64,000 nt of DNA, from positions 1 to 64,000 of the forward strand of contig CANIBP010000028.1 of the NCBI GenBank assembly GCA_947466075.1, in the 5' to 3' direction. The translations under genes and the position numbers were made by a program. This document shows, one piece after another, positions 55,279 to 63,906 of this stretch. Positions within the stretch are counted from its first letter, which is position 1; each line of letters begins with the position of its first letter. Under the pieces are notes generated by a model that saw nothing but the letters and a program-made list of their open reading frames with translations, was not told where the DNA came from and searched no databases. The DNA comes from Verrucomicrobiaceae bacterium. Its GTDB lineage: Bacteria > Verrucomicrobiota > Verrucomicrobiia > Verrucomicrobiales > Verrucomicrobiaceae.

Positions 55279-56535
55279 ATGCGTTCCCGTTCCCTGATCA
55301 TGCTGTTGTTTTTGACGATCTCCGCCGCCCCGGCTGCGGAGACCAAAGCACCACGCGTGATCGACTTCAAAGCCGCACCGCATTCGTATCTCGACTGGAA
55401 GCCGAAGGACCGCTTCGCCGAGTTGCAGGAGAAAGCCCAGAAGGGCGAGGTGAAACTCGACACCACGAACGACAAGGCCTTCCTGACCAGCCTGCTGGAG
55501 GCGCTGAACATTCCTATCACCTCGCAGATCATGGTGTTCTCAGCGAGTTCGCTGCAAAGCGAGATCATCAATCCGCGCAATCCGCGTGCGCTGTACTTCA
55601 ACGAAGACACCTATCTCGGCTGGGTGCCGGGTGGCTTAGTGGAGATCATCGCCGCCGATCCTGAAATGGGGCCGATGTTTTATGTATTCGATCGTCTGCG
55701 TCCCGGCGGTCCGGTGCCGAATGTAACACGCTCCACGAAGTGCATGAACTGCCACGCAGGCAATGCGACACGGCGGCTGCCGGGATTGATCGCGGAGTCG
55801 CTGCTCGTTTCACGCGCAGGATCGAGCCTGGAAACGTTTCGCCGCGATGAGCAGGGCCATCAAATCCCGCTGGAGAATCGTTTTGGCGGCTGGCATCTGA
55901 CCGGCGAACACAACATCACCAACAACCGGGCGAACGTGATGGGCGTCCCAACGAACGGAAAAAACGTGATCACGCCGGTGCCGCCGGGGCAGAACTCAGA
56001 CCTGAGCCTGCACCTGCTCCCAACGAGCGACATTCTGCCGAATCTCGTCAACGAACATCAGATGGGCTTCGAGAACCGTCTGGTCTATGCGATCTACACC
56101 GTGCGCCAGCTCAAGAGCGACAACAAAAACATGCTGGGAGCCGCAGCGAAGGCGGAGATCGAGGAGCGGGCGCAGGAACTGGCGCGCTACATCGTGTTCG
56201 CGGATGAAGCGAAGTTTCCGAGCAAGGGCATGGTCGGCGATCCAGCCTACGTGAGGGATTTTCTGCGTGACCGGAAGCTAACGAAGACGGGTCTCTCACT
56301 GAAGGACTTGGACATGAAGACCCGCATGTTCAAGCACCGCTGCAGCTTCATGCTCTACACCGACACCTGGAAACACGCGCCCAAGGAGCTGAAGGAGCGC
56401 GTCTATTACCACATGGCCCTCTACATGCGCGAGCAGCCTGATGCGCAGCATGCGCACCTCGCGCCGAACGAACGTCTGGCGATCCGCAGCATCCTCAAAG
56501 AGACGATGACGGATCTGCCTGCATGGTGGCGGTGA
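55279..56535 (+). CDS. Secreted protein with one CXXCH haem-binding motif
   Basis: 418 residues with a signal peptide (1-20). It has a single c-type haem motif, CMNCHAG (about 154-160), followed by NATRRLPGLIAESLLVSR and FGGWHLTGEHNITNNRANVMG, which are conserved in a planctomycete/verrucomicrobial group of unknown role that I recognise only loosely. It probably is a periplasmic mono-haem protein. It converges on the nadA 3' remnant with three bases between the two stop codons. Confidence 0.8.
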   Translation: MRSRSLIMLLFLTISAAPAAETKAPRVIDFKAAPHSYLDWKPKDRFAELQEKAQKGEVKLDTTNDKAFLTSLLEALNIPITSQIMVFSASSLQSEIINPRNPRALYFNEDTYLGWVPGGLVEIIAADPEMGPMFYVFDRLRPGGPVPNVTRSTKCMNCHAGNATRRLPGLIAESLLVSRAGSSLETFRRDEQGHQIPLENRFGGWHLTGEHNITNNRANVMGVPTNGKNVITPVPPGQNSDLSLHLLPTSDILPNLVNEHQMGFENRLVYAIYTVRQLKSDNKNMLGAAAKAEIEERAQELARYIVFADEAKFPSKGMVGDPAYVRDFLRDRKLTKTGLSLKDLDMKTRMFKHRCSFMLYTDTWKHAPKELKERVYYHMALYMREQPDAQHAHLAPNERLAIRSILKETMTDLPAWWR

Positions 56536-56538
56536 TGA

Positions 56539-56613
56539 TCACCGGCTTAGTTCCAGCATGCGCAGGATCGGCTTCTCTGCACGCTTGCGCAGGTCTTCAG
56601 GCATCTCGACTTG
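56539..56613 (-). pseudogene. nadA: Displaced 3' end of nadA
   Basis: On the minus strand it reads QVEMPEDLRKRAEKPILRML then ELSR and TGA. This is the same C-terminal peptide as intact nadA (QVVMPEDL...MLELSR) but without the rest of the gene. The five codons after the shared core plus the stop codon all differ between the two copies, yet encode the same residues. It looks like the chromosome's original nadA end, cut off by the insert between the two copies. Confidence 0.85.
56555..56613. repeat. Direct repeat, left (nadA core; attachment-site candidate)
   Basis: It matches 59142-59200 at 58 of 59 positions, including 51 in a row. The one mismatch is T56606 against A59193. It lies inside the nadA 3' remnant and forms the left boundary of the 2.6-kb insert. 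Confidence 0.85.
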
Positions 56614-56617
56614 CATT

Positions 56618-56767
56618 TCAAAGCCAGTCCACAAGCACGGCCTCGACCACATAAAACTCATCTTCCGCCACGCCTGCCGCGACTTCCGTATCATCGATGT
56701 GCATCAGATGAAGGAAGTGACCGCGTGTAGAACCAAGCGTCCTTTTCAAGAGTATTCGGTGAACCAT
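56618..56767 (-). CDS. Possible small protein next to the left repeat
   Basis: A 49-residue frame with ATG 56767 preceded by GAGCGGGG. It starts MVHRILLKRTLGSTR and ends in an acidic, aliphatic tail (AAGVAEDEFYVVEAVLVDWL). It stops just before the nadA remnant. The composition is protein-like, but there is no family match, so it could be chance or the remnant of a larger gene. Confidence 0.3.
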   Translation of the reverse strand: MVHRILLKRTLGSTRGHFLHLMHIDDTEVAAGVAEDEFYVVEAVLVDWL

Positions 56768-56852
56768 CCCCGCTCGTCACGGTACGGGTCTTGGGCACTG
56801 TTCTGGATAGTGGTGCCAATTTTTGACAATCATGACTCCAGAACAATCCTGT

Positions 56853-58100
56853 TCAGGGACTGGTCTCCAAAACACATCGGAATCCTTTGGTATAGTGCCG
56901 TTCCGCAGGAGGCCGTTGTAGTCGGTATGACGAGAGCATGTGTCCCCCATCTTGATTATTTGATCCCCAACACCCACCACGCAGGACTCTTCCTGACGAC
57001 GCTTGATCGAATTTATCCTCGCACCATTCCCATACATTTCCACCCAGGTCATATATGCCTAATTTGTTAGCTTCAAATGACATAACCGGCGAGGTCTTGG
57101 CAAAGCCATCATCGAAACCGCTGATAATCGCAAATCGCTGTAAAATTGTCATTTTCAAGCATGTCTCATCTGCATAGTTGCCTATATTTTTCGGCGGCGG
57201 AAATCTGGTGCCCCATGGAAAAAGATTATTGATTTTGAGGTGTTTTTCCGAAGGAAGCTCGCCGGCATTCTCTTTTTCGCCAATTCCAACCGCGACGCTC
57301 CATTCATGGTCCGTCGGCAGCCTGTATTGACGGCCTTCTTTACGACTAAGCCAATCACAGAAAGCCTTTGCATCATCCCAAGAGACATTAACCACAGGGT
57401 GCTCTTCCTTTTTTGCCGCATCAGCCTCTCCATAATCAGCCGAATCCCATTCAGCAGCGATTCCGCTGGATTGGCTGGCATAACTTCTGTAGTCCTTCAC
57501 ACGTGTCTCATGAATGCACATCGACATTTTTGTTCCAGCCACAGGAACAAATTTCATTCCGAGACTATTTGTATATTGCGCGTCCACAGCCGACGGCGGA
57601 TTCAACAAATTCTCCTGTGCTTTTTTAGCCCCCGCCGCCTCATCCAACCTTCCAGCTTTGGTCAGGATCAAAGCAACAGATTCAAGTTGCTTGTAAAAGG
57701 CTTCTTTCATGGGCCGAATGATTTTGTCTCTATTCAAATCTAATCTGGCCAGAGCAGTTCGATAAGTAGTACGCATCTTCTTCAAGGCGTCAGTTGTTCC
57801 AGCTTCATCCTGATCAGGAACTTTCCGACCGGCTAGAACACGTTCTCTTTCCTGCTTGAGCGCAATAGCTTGTTCCAGTTTCCCTGACTTCTGCGCTGCT
57901 TCTTGCATGGGCAACAATGCAGCTAAGTATTTTTCATTTAAATTTGCGACTGCCAATTGATGAGGCCGCGTGGCTTCCAATTCCACTTTCTCCTGATATG
58001 AGGCCAGCAATGCCTTCAGGTCTGGCGCTTCTTGGGATAGGGCCGAGGAAACAACAATGCTTAGCAAGGCGGCGATTTTGAAGAGAGGCGATCCATTCAT
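56853..58100 (-). CDS. SUMF1/FGE-fold secreted protein without FGE active-site cysteines
   Basis: 415 residues with a signal peptide (1-22) and a coiled-coil region (about 30-165, Glu/Lys/Leu-rich) before a formylglycine-generating-enzyme-like domain (about 177-412). That domain has NSLGMKFVPVAGTKM, PVVNVSWDDAKAFCDWLS, YRLPTDHEWSVA, GNVWEWCED and GFRCV. The Cys pair that copper-dependent FGE needs near the end is missing in the stretch after GGCW (SYRLQRPPAERHY), so it probably is not a sulfatase activator; binding or another role is likelier. GC is lower than in flanking chromosomal genes. Confidence 0.85.
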   Translation of the reverse strand: MNGSPLFKIAALLSIVVSSALSQEAPDLKALLASYQEKVELEATRPHQLAVANLNEKYLAALLPMQEAAQKSGKLEQAIALKQERERVLAGRKVPDQDEAGTTDALKKMRTTYRTALARLDLNRDKIIRPMKEAFYKQLESVALILTKAGRLDEAAGAKKAQENLLNPPSAVDAQYTNSLGMKFVPVAGTKMSMCIHETRVKDYRSYASQSSGIAAEWDSADYGEADAAKKEEHPVVNVSWDDAKAFCDWLSRKEGRQYRLPTDHEWSVAVGIGEKENAGELPSEKHLKINNLFPWGTRFPPPKNIGNYADETCLKMTILQRFAIISGFDDGFAKTSPVMSFEANKLGIYDLGGNVWEWCEDKFDQASSGRVLRGGCWGSNNQDGGHMLSSYRLQRPPAERHYTKGFRCVLETSP

Positions 58101-58114
58101 GACATTCGGATAAT

Positions 58115-58708
58115 TTAATCTATGACTGGTTTTCCAGTGACCGTTGCAGGCAGTTTTGAGGCAACAGCCTCCTTGGTGTCGCTTTCCTCAGCTTTGAGTT
58201 TCCGGCCTTTGGCCGCGACTTCCTGGCGCTTGAGGCAGATTCTATGCATCCAATTGGGCGAAATTGGGTCCAGCTCGTAGTCAACTTCAATGAGGAGGCG
58301 AAGCTCGGCAAAATCCAATTGTGCCTTACCACCAATATCATTCCAGGCGGCTTTGAAGGCTGCCCTTTGCATGTTGGTCTTGATGCCGTCGCACCAAAAC
58401 GCCCACGTCTGGTCACTGATTCGGCCCGCCTCACGAAGAAAGATTTGCCCGTTGGTCAGGTCGAAGTAACGATAAAACTCGTCCTGTGCTCTGGCTTTTT
58501 CCCTTGGCGTCAATTCCTCCGAGAACGGAATGTCGTAAAATACCTTGGTTGGAAATCTGCTGGCGAGTTCACGGTATTCCTTCGCCATAGAGTCCTCGAA
58601 GGTGGTTTGCGCCTGTTTGCGCGTCTGCCATAGCTGGTAAGCGCCAATGCCGATGCCAACAATGGCAGCACAATGAGCTAAGATTTCGAAAAAGTGAAAA
58701 ATGATCAT
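58115..58708 (-). CDS. One-helix membrane protein of unknown function
   Basis: 197 residues from ATG 58708. One membrane helix near the start (about 5-25, ILAHCAAIVGIGIGAYQLW) is followed by a soluble helical domain (about 30-180; QTTFEDSMAKEYRELASRFP, YRYFDLTNGQIFLREAG, TWAFWCDGIK). Its shape resembles DUF4760-type bacterial proteins, but I do not claim that. It lies 14 bases ahead of the FGE-like gene and is probably co-transcribed with it. Confidence 0.7.
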   Translation of the reverse strand: MIIFHFFEILAHCAAIVGIGIGAYQLWQTRKQAQTTFEDSMAKEYRELASRFPTKVFYDIPFSEELTPREKARAQDEFYRYFDLTNGQIFLREAGRISDQTWAFWCDGIKTNMQRAAFKAAWNDIGGKAQLDFAELRLLIEVDYELDPISPNWMHRICLKRQEVAAKGRKLKAEESDTKEAVASKLPATVTGKPVID

Positions 58709-59124
58709 CTGATAGTTTGGGAGCTGATCGTGGTTATTCGGGGGCGGCAAACGAGACAGGGGGGGGGCTGCGCGCCCCTGTCTTTGAAGCTGCCTGACAC
58801 ACCCACCATCATCTCAACGGTGTTACTCCAAACACCACCTGATGATCCCCCACGCGGTAGATGGACCCGTGTAGCGAAAGGCAACATGGAAAATGGTTTT
58901 AACGGGGACGGCGAATTTCGACAAGGGAAATTTTTGAATTCAACGAGCCAACGGCGCGGAAGCTGGTGCGCTACAGGACGTAGGATGGGTGTGTCAACAG
59001 CCCACCCATCTCTCAACGCTCACACAATGGCCCAAGCACACGCCCAAACAGTCGGGTGGTGCTGCAGGAGCAAGTCTTAGGTGATAGCGGCCTACTTGGA
59101 GCAGCATACACAACCTACGATTGC
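58709..59124. other. Non-coding stretch at the right end of the insert
   Basis: About 416 bp with no convincing gene. It has a G-run palindrome (ACAGGGG...CCCCTGT, about 58757-58783) upstream of the one-helix gene, and an imperfect inverted pair GATGGGTGTG...CCCACCCATC (about 58983-59012). It probably holds the minus-strand promoter for the insert genes and could hold recombination or replication sites. Confidence 0.4.
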
Positions 59125-60066
59125 CTAGCGACTCAACTCAAGCATGCGCAGGATCGGCTTCTCTGCACGCTTGCGCAGGTCTTCAGGCATCACGACTTGA
59201 GGCGAGAGATCGCGCAGGCAGTCGTGCAGCTTTTGCAGCGTGTTGAGCTTCATGTATCGGCAGTCGGCGCAGGCGCAGTGACCGGTGGGGCCGGGAATGA
59301 ACTTCTTGCCCGGCACTTCGCGTTCAAGGCGATGCAGCATGCCGCTTTCGGTCACGATGATGAAGGCGCTGGCCGGGCTGTTGCGGCAATAACCGACCAT
59401 CTTCTCGGTGCTGCACACTTCATCGGCCAGCATGCGCACGGCATAGGTGCATTCGGGGTGGGCGACGACTTTGGCATCGGGATGCTCGTCCTTGATCTGC
59501 TGAATGCTGTCGCGGGTGAACTCGACGTGGACGTAACACGCGCCCTTCCACAGATCCATCTTGCGACCCGTGCGTTCCATGACCCATGAGCCGAGGTTCT
59601 GATCCGGCACAAACAGGATCGGGCGGTCCTTCGGAGCGGCTTCGACAATCTTGTCCGCATTGCCGCTGGTGCAGATGCAATCGCTCAGCGCCTTCACATG
59701 GCCACTGCAATTGATGTAGGCGATGACGTAGTAGTTTTTGGCCGCATTCGCCTTCAGGAAGGCCTCAAGCTGCGGTCCGGGGCAGCTTTGCTCCAGCGAG
59801 CAGCCAGCATTCGCGTCTGGCAGCACGACGATCTTGCTGGGATTCACGATCTTGGCCGTCTCCGCCATGAAATGCACGCCGCAGAACACAATCACGTCCG
59901 CTTCGGTCTCTTTGGCCTTGTAGGAGAGGCCGAGAGAATCACCGACAAAGTCCGCTATCTCCTGGATGGCCTTGTCCTGGTAATTGTGGGCCAGAATGAC
60001 GGCGTTGCGCTCCTGTTTCAGGCGTTTGATTTCTTCGATGAGGCTGGGGGCGGCAGTGGCGACCAT
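59125..60066 (-). CDS. nadA: Quinolinate synthase NadA
   Basis: Condenses iminoaspartate with dihydroxyacetone phosphate in NAD synthesis, using a [4Fe-4S] cluster. 313 residues with three pseudo-repeated domains, VIAYINCSGHVKALSDCICTS, VVAHPECTYAVRMLADEVC and GHCACADCRYMKLNTL; the cluster cysteines lie in these blocks. The last 20-odd codons coincide with the right-hand direct repeat, so the present 3' end may have been supplied by the adjacent insert. nadB and nadC are not in the window. Confidence 0.95.
   Translation of the reverse strand: MVATAAPSLIEEIKRLKQERNAVILAHNYQDKAIQEIADFVGDSLGLSYKAKETEADVIVFCGVHFMAETAKIVNPSKIVVLPDANAGCSLEQSCPGPQLEAFLKANAAKNYYVIAYINCSGHVKALSDCICTSGNADKIVEAAPKDRPILFVPDQNLGSWVMERTGRKMDLWKGACYVHVEFTRDSIQQIKDEHPDAKVVAHPECTYAVRMLADEVCSTEKMVGYCRNSPASAFIIVTESGMLHRLEREVPGKKFIPGPTGHCACADCRYMKLNTLQKLHDCLRDLSPQVVMPEDLRKRAEKPILRMLELSR
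59142..59200. repeat. Direct repeat, right (within intact nadA)
   Basis: Partner of 56555-56613 with 58 of 59 identical positions. It covers the codons for QVVMPEDL through LRML of nadA. Confidence 0.85.
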
Positions 60067-60154
60067 GTTGAAGCATTAGAGCAGACCCACTCGGACGCAA
60101 GCAGCAGGCACAATCCTCGTTCGACATTCTGCCTTCATCATTCCAAAGTTCCGC

Positions 60155-60874
60155 GTGACCCAAAAACAGCCCCATCCCCTCCTCGATCTCGCCCTCACTG
60201 TCATTCTGCCGTCCATTGTGCTCGAAAAGCTCGGCACCCCGGAGCGCCTCGGGCCCTTGTGGGCTTTGATCATCGCCCTGCTGCTGCCCTTGGGTTTTGG
60301 CGTGTGGTGCTACACGCAGAAGCGCGGCTTGAACTTCTTCTCCGTGCTCGGCCTCATCGCCGTCATCGTCACCGGCGGTCTCGGCCTGCTGCAACTCAAT
60401 GCCATCTGGTTTGCAGCCAAGGAAGCCATGTTCCCCATCTTTCTCGGCATCGCCTTCCCATTGAGCCATCGCTGGGGCAAACCTCTCATCAACGAGATGC
60501 TGCTCAATCCGCAGGTGATTAACCAACCCGCACTGCATCAAGCGCTCGACACGCCGGAGAAGCACCACAGCTTCGCCGCCCTGCTCAAGCGTGCCTCCTG
60601 GGGCATGGCGGGCACGATGCTGCTCTCTTCCGCTGCCAATTTTGTGCTCGCGCTCTGGTTGCTTGGCGACAAAGCCCCCGGCAGTCAGGAATACATCAAA
60701 GCCATCGGCCGGCTCAACTGGAGCGGCTTCCTGATCATTGGCATTCCACTCATGGGTGTCACGCTGGCATTGCTGCTGTGGCTGCTGCGTTCCATCACCC
60801 GTCTCACCGGCTTGGAACGCGATGATCTGCTCAACCAAGGCACCACCGTGCGAAAGCAGGTGAACAACAGCTAA
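60155..60874 (+). CDS. VC0807-like multi-pass membrane protein
   Basis: 239 residues from GTG 60155 with about six membrane helices. It starts PHPLLDLALTVILPSIVLEK and has GPLWALIIALLLPLGFGVW, LGLLQLNAIWFAAKEAMFP and a C-terminal pair (FLIIGIPLMGVTLALLLWLL). The pattern is that of VC0807-type proteins, whose role is unknown. It is divergent from nadA. Confidence 0.75.
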   Translation: MTQKQPHPLLDLALTVILPSIVLEKLGTPERLGPLWALIIALLLPLGFGVWCYTQKRGLNFFSVLGLIAVIVTGGLGLLQLNAIWFAAKEAMFPIFLGIAFPLSHRWGKPLINEMLLNPQVINQPALHQALDTPEKHHSFAALLKRASWGMAGTMLLSSAANFVLALWLLGDKAPGSQEYIKAIGRLNWSGFLIIGIPLMGVTLALLLWLLRSITRLTGLERDDLLNQGTTVRKQVNNS

Positions 60875-60939
60875 ATCAGCGGGCTAAAAACCGTTTGCCG
60901 AACCGGCACAGGCCATTTATACACTGCCCCCCCGGAATC

Positions 60940-61014
60940 GCGCGATTAGCTCAGTGGTAGAGCATTACCTTGACATGGTAGGGGTCACAGGTTCGAACCC
61001 TGTATCGCGCACCA
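60940..61014 (+). tRNA. tRNA-Val (anticodon GAC)
   Basis: A full cloverleaf can be drawn: acceptor GCGCGAT/ATCGCGC, D-arm GCTC...GAGC with loop AGTGGTA, anticodon stem TTACC/GGTAG with loop TTGACAT (anticodon GAC), and T-arm ACAGG-TTCGAAC-CCTGT. Discriminator A is followed by an encoded CCA. It lies between the membrane protein and the convergent DUF1501 gene. Confidence 0.95.
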
Positions 61015-61041
61015 TCTTCAATCGAAGATCACAATTCCGGC

Positions 61042-62478
61042 TTAGGTGAGAATCTCGCTCACTACCCGAGCCTGCGGGTTTTCCACGAGTGTCATATCAG
61101 TACCGTTACGCTTGTAGCTGAGTTTTTTGGCATCGAGGCCGAAGAGATGGAGCAGCGTGGCATGGTAGTCGTAGTGATTGACGACGTCTTTGACGGCGTG
61201 GTGGCCGAAGTCGTCGGTGGCACCGTGGATGTGACCGGCTTTGAAGCCGCCACCGGCGACCCACATGCTAAAGCCATAAGTGTTGTGGTCGCGACCGACA
61301 GTGGTGCGATCTTTGGTGCCGCTACGGTTCTGAATGACGGGCAGACGACCCATCTCACCACCCCAATGCACAATGGTGGTGTCGAGCAGTCCGCGTTGCT
61401 TCAAATCAATGACGAGGGCGGCGGCGCCTTGATCGACATACAAACAAGCGGCGGGCAGTGCGGTGCGGATGTTCTGATGGTTGTCCCACGTTTGATTGCC
61501 GGTGAAGAGCGAGACGCAGCGCACGCCGCGCTCGACGAGCCGCCGTGCAATCAAGCAGCGCGTGCCAAACTCGGCGGCGGCAGGATTGTCGAGGCCGTAG
61601 AGCTTCTTGGTGGCCGCGCTTTCTTGATCGATGTCGAGCGCTTCCTTGGCGGCGGTCTGCATGCGAGCCGCGAGTTCAAAGCTCTGGATGCGCGCTTCGA
61701 GATCGGCCTCGCCGGGACGGGCTTCGAGGTGCTCTTTGTTCAGACGCTGCACGAAATTGAGGTAGCGGGCCTGCGCATCGCCTTTGAGGCTCAATGGCGC
61801 ATCCAGATTCGGAATGCGCGGCTCTTTGGGGCGAATGACGGTGCCTTGATACAGCGAAGGTAACCAACCGTTGCTCCAATTGTCCACGCCAAGCACCGGC
61901 AGACCGCGTGGATCGGTGAGGGCGACGTAGGCTGGCAGATCCTGATTTTCAGAGCCAAGTCCATACGTGAACCAACTGCCGAGCGTGGGCCTGCCGCCGG
62001 TGACTTGGCCGTTGAGCAAAGCGTAGATCGACTGGCCGTGATTGTTCACGCCGGTGTGCATGGAACGGATGAGCGTGACGTCATCGACGATGCCTGCGAA
62101 ATGCGGCAGCAACTCGCTGACATCCATGCCCGACTGGCCGTATTGCTTGAACTCCCACGGGCTGCCCATGCACTCGCGGCTGGCTCCGGCAGCATCATCG
62201 TATTTCACTTCGCCGGGGAAATCTTTGCCGTCGAGGCGGGTAAGCTCGGGCTTGGGATCAAACAGATCCATGTGGCTCGGCCCGCCCTGCATGAACATCG
62301 AGATCATCGCCTTCGCCTGACCAAAACCGTGCGGTGCTTTCGGTTTGAGATCGAAATGGCGTGCCGTGGCCTGCTCGCTGGTGGCGAGGAGATTCTGCTC
62401 CTTCAACAGCGTCGCCAAAGCGATGCCACCGATGCCGTAGGCGGAACGGTGGAGGATGGAGCGACGGGTGTGGTGCAT
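61042..62478 (-). CDS. DUF1501 family secreted protein (second copy, unpaired)
   Basis: 478 residues with a TAT-like signal (RRSILHRSAYGIGGIALATLL). DUF1501 motifs are MFMQGGPSHMDLFDPKP, LIRSMHTGVNNHGQS, RCVSLFTGNQTWDNHQN, VHWGGEMGRLP and GRDHNTYGFSMWVAGGG. It belongs to a different subgroup from the copy at 9660. No DUF1549/DUF1553 partner lies on either side inside the window, though one is usual. Confidence 0.93.
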   Translation of the reverse strand: MHHTRRSILHRSAYGIGGIALATLLKEQNLLATSEQATARHFDLKPKAPHGFGQAKAMISMFMQGGPSHMDLFDPKPELTRLDGKDFPGEVKYDDAAGASRECMGSPWEFKQYGQSGMDVSELLPHFAGIVDDVTLIRSMHTGVNNHGQSIYALLNGQVTGGRPTLGSWFTYGLGSENQDLPAYVALTDPRGLPVLGVDNWSNGWLPSLYQGTVIRPKEPRIPNLDAPLSLKGDAQARYLNFVQRLNKEHLEARPGEADLEARIQSFELAARMQTAAKEALDIDQESAATKKLYGLDNPAAAEFGTRCLIARRLVERGVRCVSLFTGNQTWDNHQNIRTALPAACLYVDQGAAALVIDLKQRGLLDTTIVHWGGEMGRLPVIQNRSGTKDRTTVGRDHNTYGFSMWVAGGGFKAGHIHGATDDFGHHAVKDVVNHYDYHATLLHLFGLDAKKLSYKRNGTDMTLVENPQARVVSEILT

Positions 62479-62518
62479 GATGCTTTAACCAACGAGCAAA
62501 AAGGTTGCATTCTTCCCG

Positions 62519-63862
62519 CTAAGCCTTCGCCACGCTGCGCACCGTGCCGTTGGCGAGACGAGTGAGCAGTTCATCGCCCTCTTTCACCTCGCTGGCATCC
62601 TTGAGTACTCGCCCATCCGCATTCGTGGTGTAAGAGAAGCCGCGGGCGAGAACGGCGTCAGGCCCAATGTGCTGCATGAGTTCGTGACGCGACTGCACGC
62701 GATCGGAAAGGCGGTCGAGACGATGCATGAGGCCCTGCTGAAGCCGGTGCGCACAGGTTTCCGCCCGATGCACGACCTCGGTGAGTTGCACGCGCGGATG
62801 ATGCGCGGCGAGGACGTGCTGCTTCTGCGTGAGATCATCGGCCCATGCCTGCAACTGCTCGCGCATGGCGTCGCGCAGCCGGGATTCGATCTCGTCGGTG
62901 GTTTGCTCGGCTTGCTGGAGCGAACGATCCGGCGCATGGAGCAGCGGGCCTTTGGCGGTGAGTTTGATGATGTGCTGATGATGATCGAGCAGCGTGCCAA
63001 CGCGGGCCTTCAATGTGCGGGCAATGCTGTCAAAGTGCCGTAGCAACTCGGTGCTGTCGGGCGCGAGGAGTTCGGCGGCGGCGCTGGGCGTGGGCGCTCG
63101 CAGATCAGCCACGAAGTCGGCAATGGTGAAGTCGATCTCGTGCCCGACGGCCGAGATGATCGGAATCGGGCAGGCGGCAATGGCACGGGCGAGCACTTCT
63201 TCATTGAAACACCACAGGTCTTCCAAGCTGCCGCCGCCACGGCCCACGACAATCGTGTCCGGCACGGGCAGGCCGAAATGCGCGGCATCGCCAAGCACTT
63301 CGAGCGCACGTACGATCTCGAGTTCAGCCCCCTGCCCTTGCACCCGCACCGGAAAGACGAGCACCCGCACCCAAGGGGCACGCCGTGTGAGGATGTTCAG
63401 CATGTCCTGGATCGCTGCGCCCGTGGGCGATGTGACCAACGCCACGACACGTGGAAAGCGTGGGATCGGGCGTTTGTTCTCTTCATCAAACAGCCCCTCG
63501 GCATGCAGTTGGCGTTTCAGCGCTTCAAAGCGCTCCTGCAACGAGCCTTTGCCCTTCGCCTGCACCTGTTTGACGACCATCTGATACTGGCCGCGTGCCT
63601 CATAGACACTGATCTCGCCATGCACCTGCACGAGAGCACCGTCTTGCAGGCGTGTGGAGCTACGAGCAGCAGCGCCGCGAAAAAACACGCAGGAGAGTTG
63701 CGCTCCAGCGTCCTTCAGCGTGAAGTATTGATGGCCGGAGGATTGCAGGCGGTGGTTGCTGATCTCGCCCTCGACCCACACGCTGCCGATATGTCCCTCC
63801 AGCACGTCGCGAATCTCGCGCGTGAGCTGGGTGACTGACATGATTTCGGCTTCTTCAGGCAT
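62519..63862 (-). CDS. xseA: Exodeoxyribonuclease VII large subunit
   Basis: 447 residues from ATG 63862; a longer frame to 63964 is unlikely. The OB-fold (SVWVEGEISNHRLQSSGHQYF, split; LKDAGAQLSCVFF) is followed by the catalytic domain (VVALVTSPTGAAIQDMLNIL, VVGRGGGSLEDLWCFNEE, SAVGHEIDFTIADFVADLRA) and a long coiled coil (about 290-400). With XseB it degrades single-stranded DNA. xseB is not visible downstream. Confidence 0.95.
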   Translation of the reverse strand: MPEEAEIMSVTQLTREIRDVLEGHIGSVWVEGEISNHRLQSSGHQYFTLKDAGAQLSCVFFRGAAARSSTRLQDGALVQVHGEISVYEARGQYQMVVKQVQAKGKGSLQERFEALKRQLHAEGLFDEENKRPIPRFPRVVALVTSPTGAAIQDMLNILTRRAPWVRVLVFPVRVQGQGAELEIVRALEVLGDAAHFGLPVPDTIVVGRGGGSLEDLWCFNEEVLARAIAACPIPIISAVGHEIDFTIADFVADLRAPTPSAAAELLAPDSTELLRHFDSIARTLKARVGTLLDHHQHIIKLTAKGPLLHAPDRSLQQAEQTTDEIESRLRDAMREQLQAWADDLTQKQHVLAAHHPRVQLTEVVHRAETCAHRLQQGLMHRLDRLSDRVQSRHELMQHIGPDAVLARGFSYTTNADGRVLKDASEVKEGDELLTRLANGTVRSVAKA

Positions 63863-63906
63863 GGGTGCGTCATTTGCCGCAGATGCAGGCAAAGTCCAGC
63901 CGCAGC

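Larger units (their letters stand above)
56555..59200. mobile_element. Insert bounded by nadA-end direct repeats (integrative element or its remnant)
   Basis: About 2.59 kb lies between the two copies of the nadA core. The right copy belongs to the intact nadA gene, and the left copy to an orphan gene end. This is what site-specific integration into the 3' end of a gene leaves behind: the element brings its own codon-different gene end, and the original is displaced. The contents are lower in GC: a small frame, an FGE-like gene, a one-helix protein gene and about 400 bp of apparent non-coding DNA. No recombinase is seen, so it would be non-autonomous or decayed. Confidence 0.6.

Noticed and set aside
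56558-57070. 170-residue plus-strand frame
   Set aside because: It begins antisense to the nadA remnant and runs antisense to the FGE-like gene, whose motifs are clear.
58694-59080. 128-residue plus-strand frame in the nadA insert
   Set aside because: It has no ribosome-binding site or motif and its composition is like random translation of a structured region.
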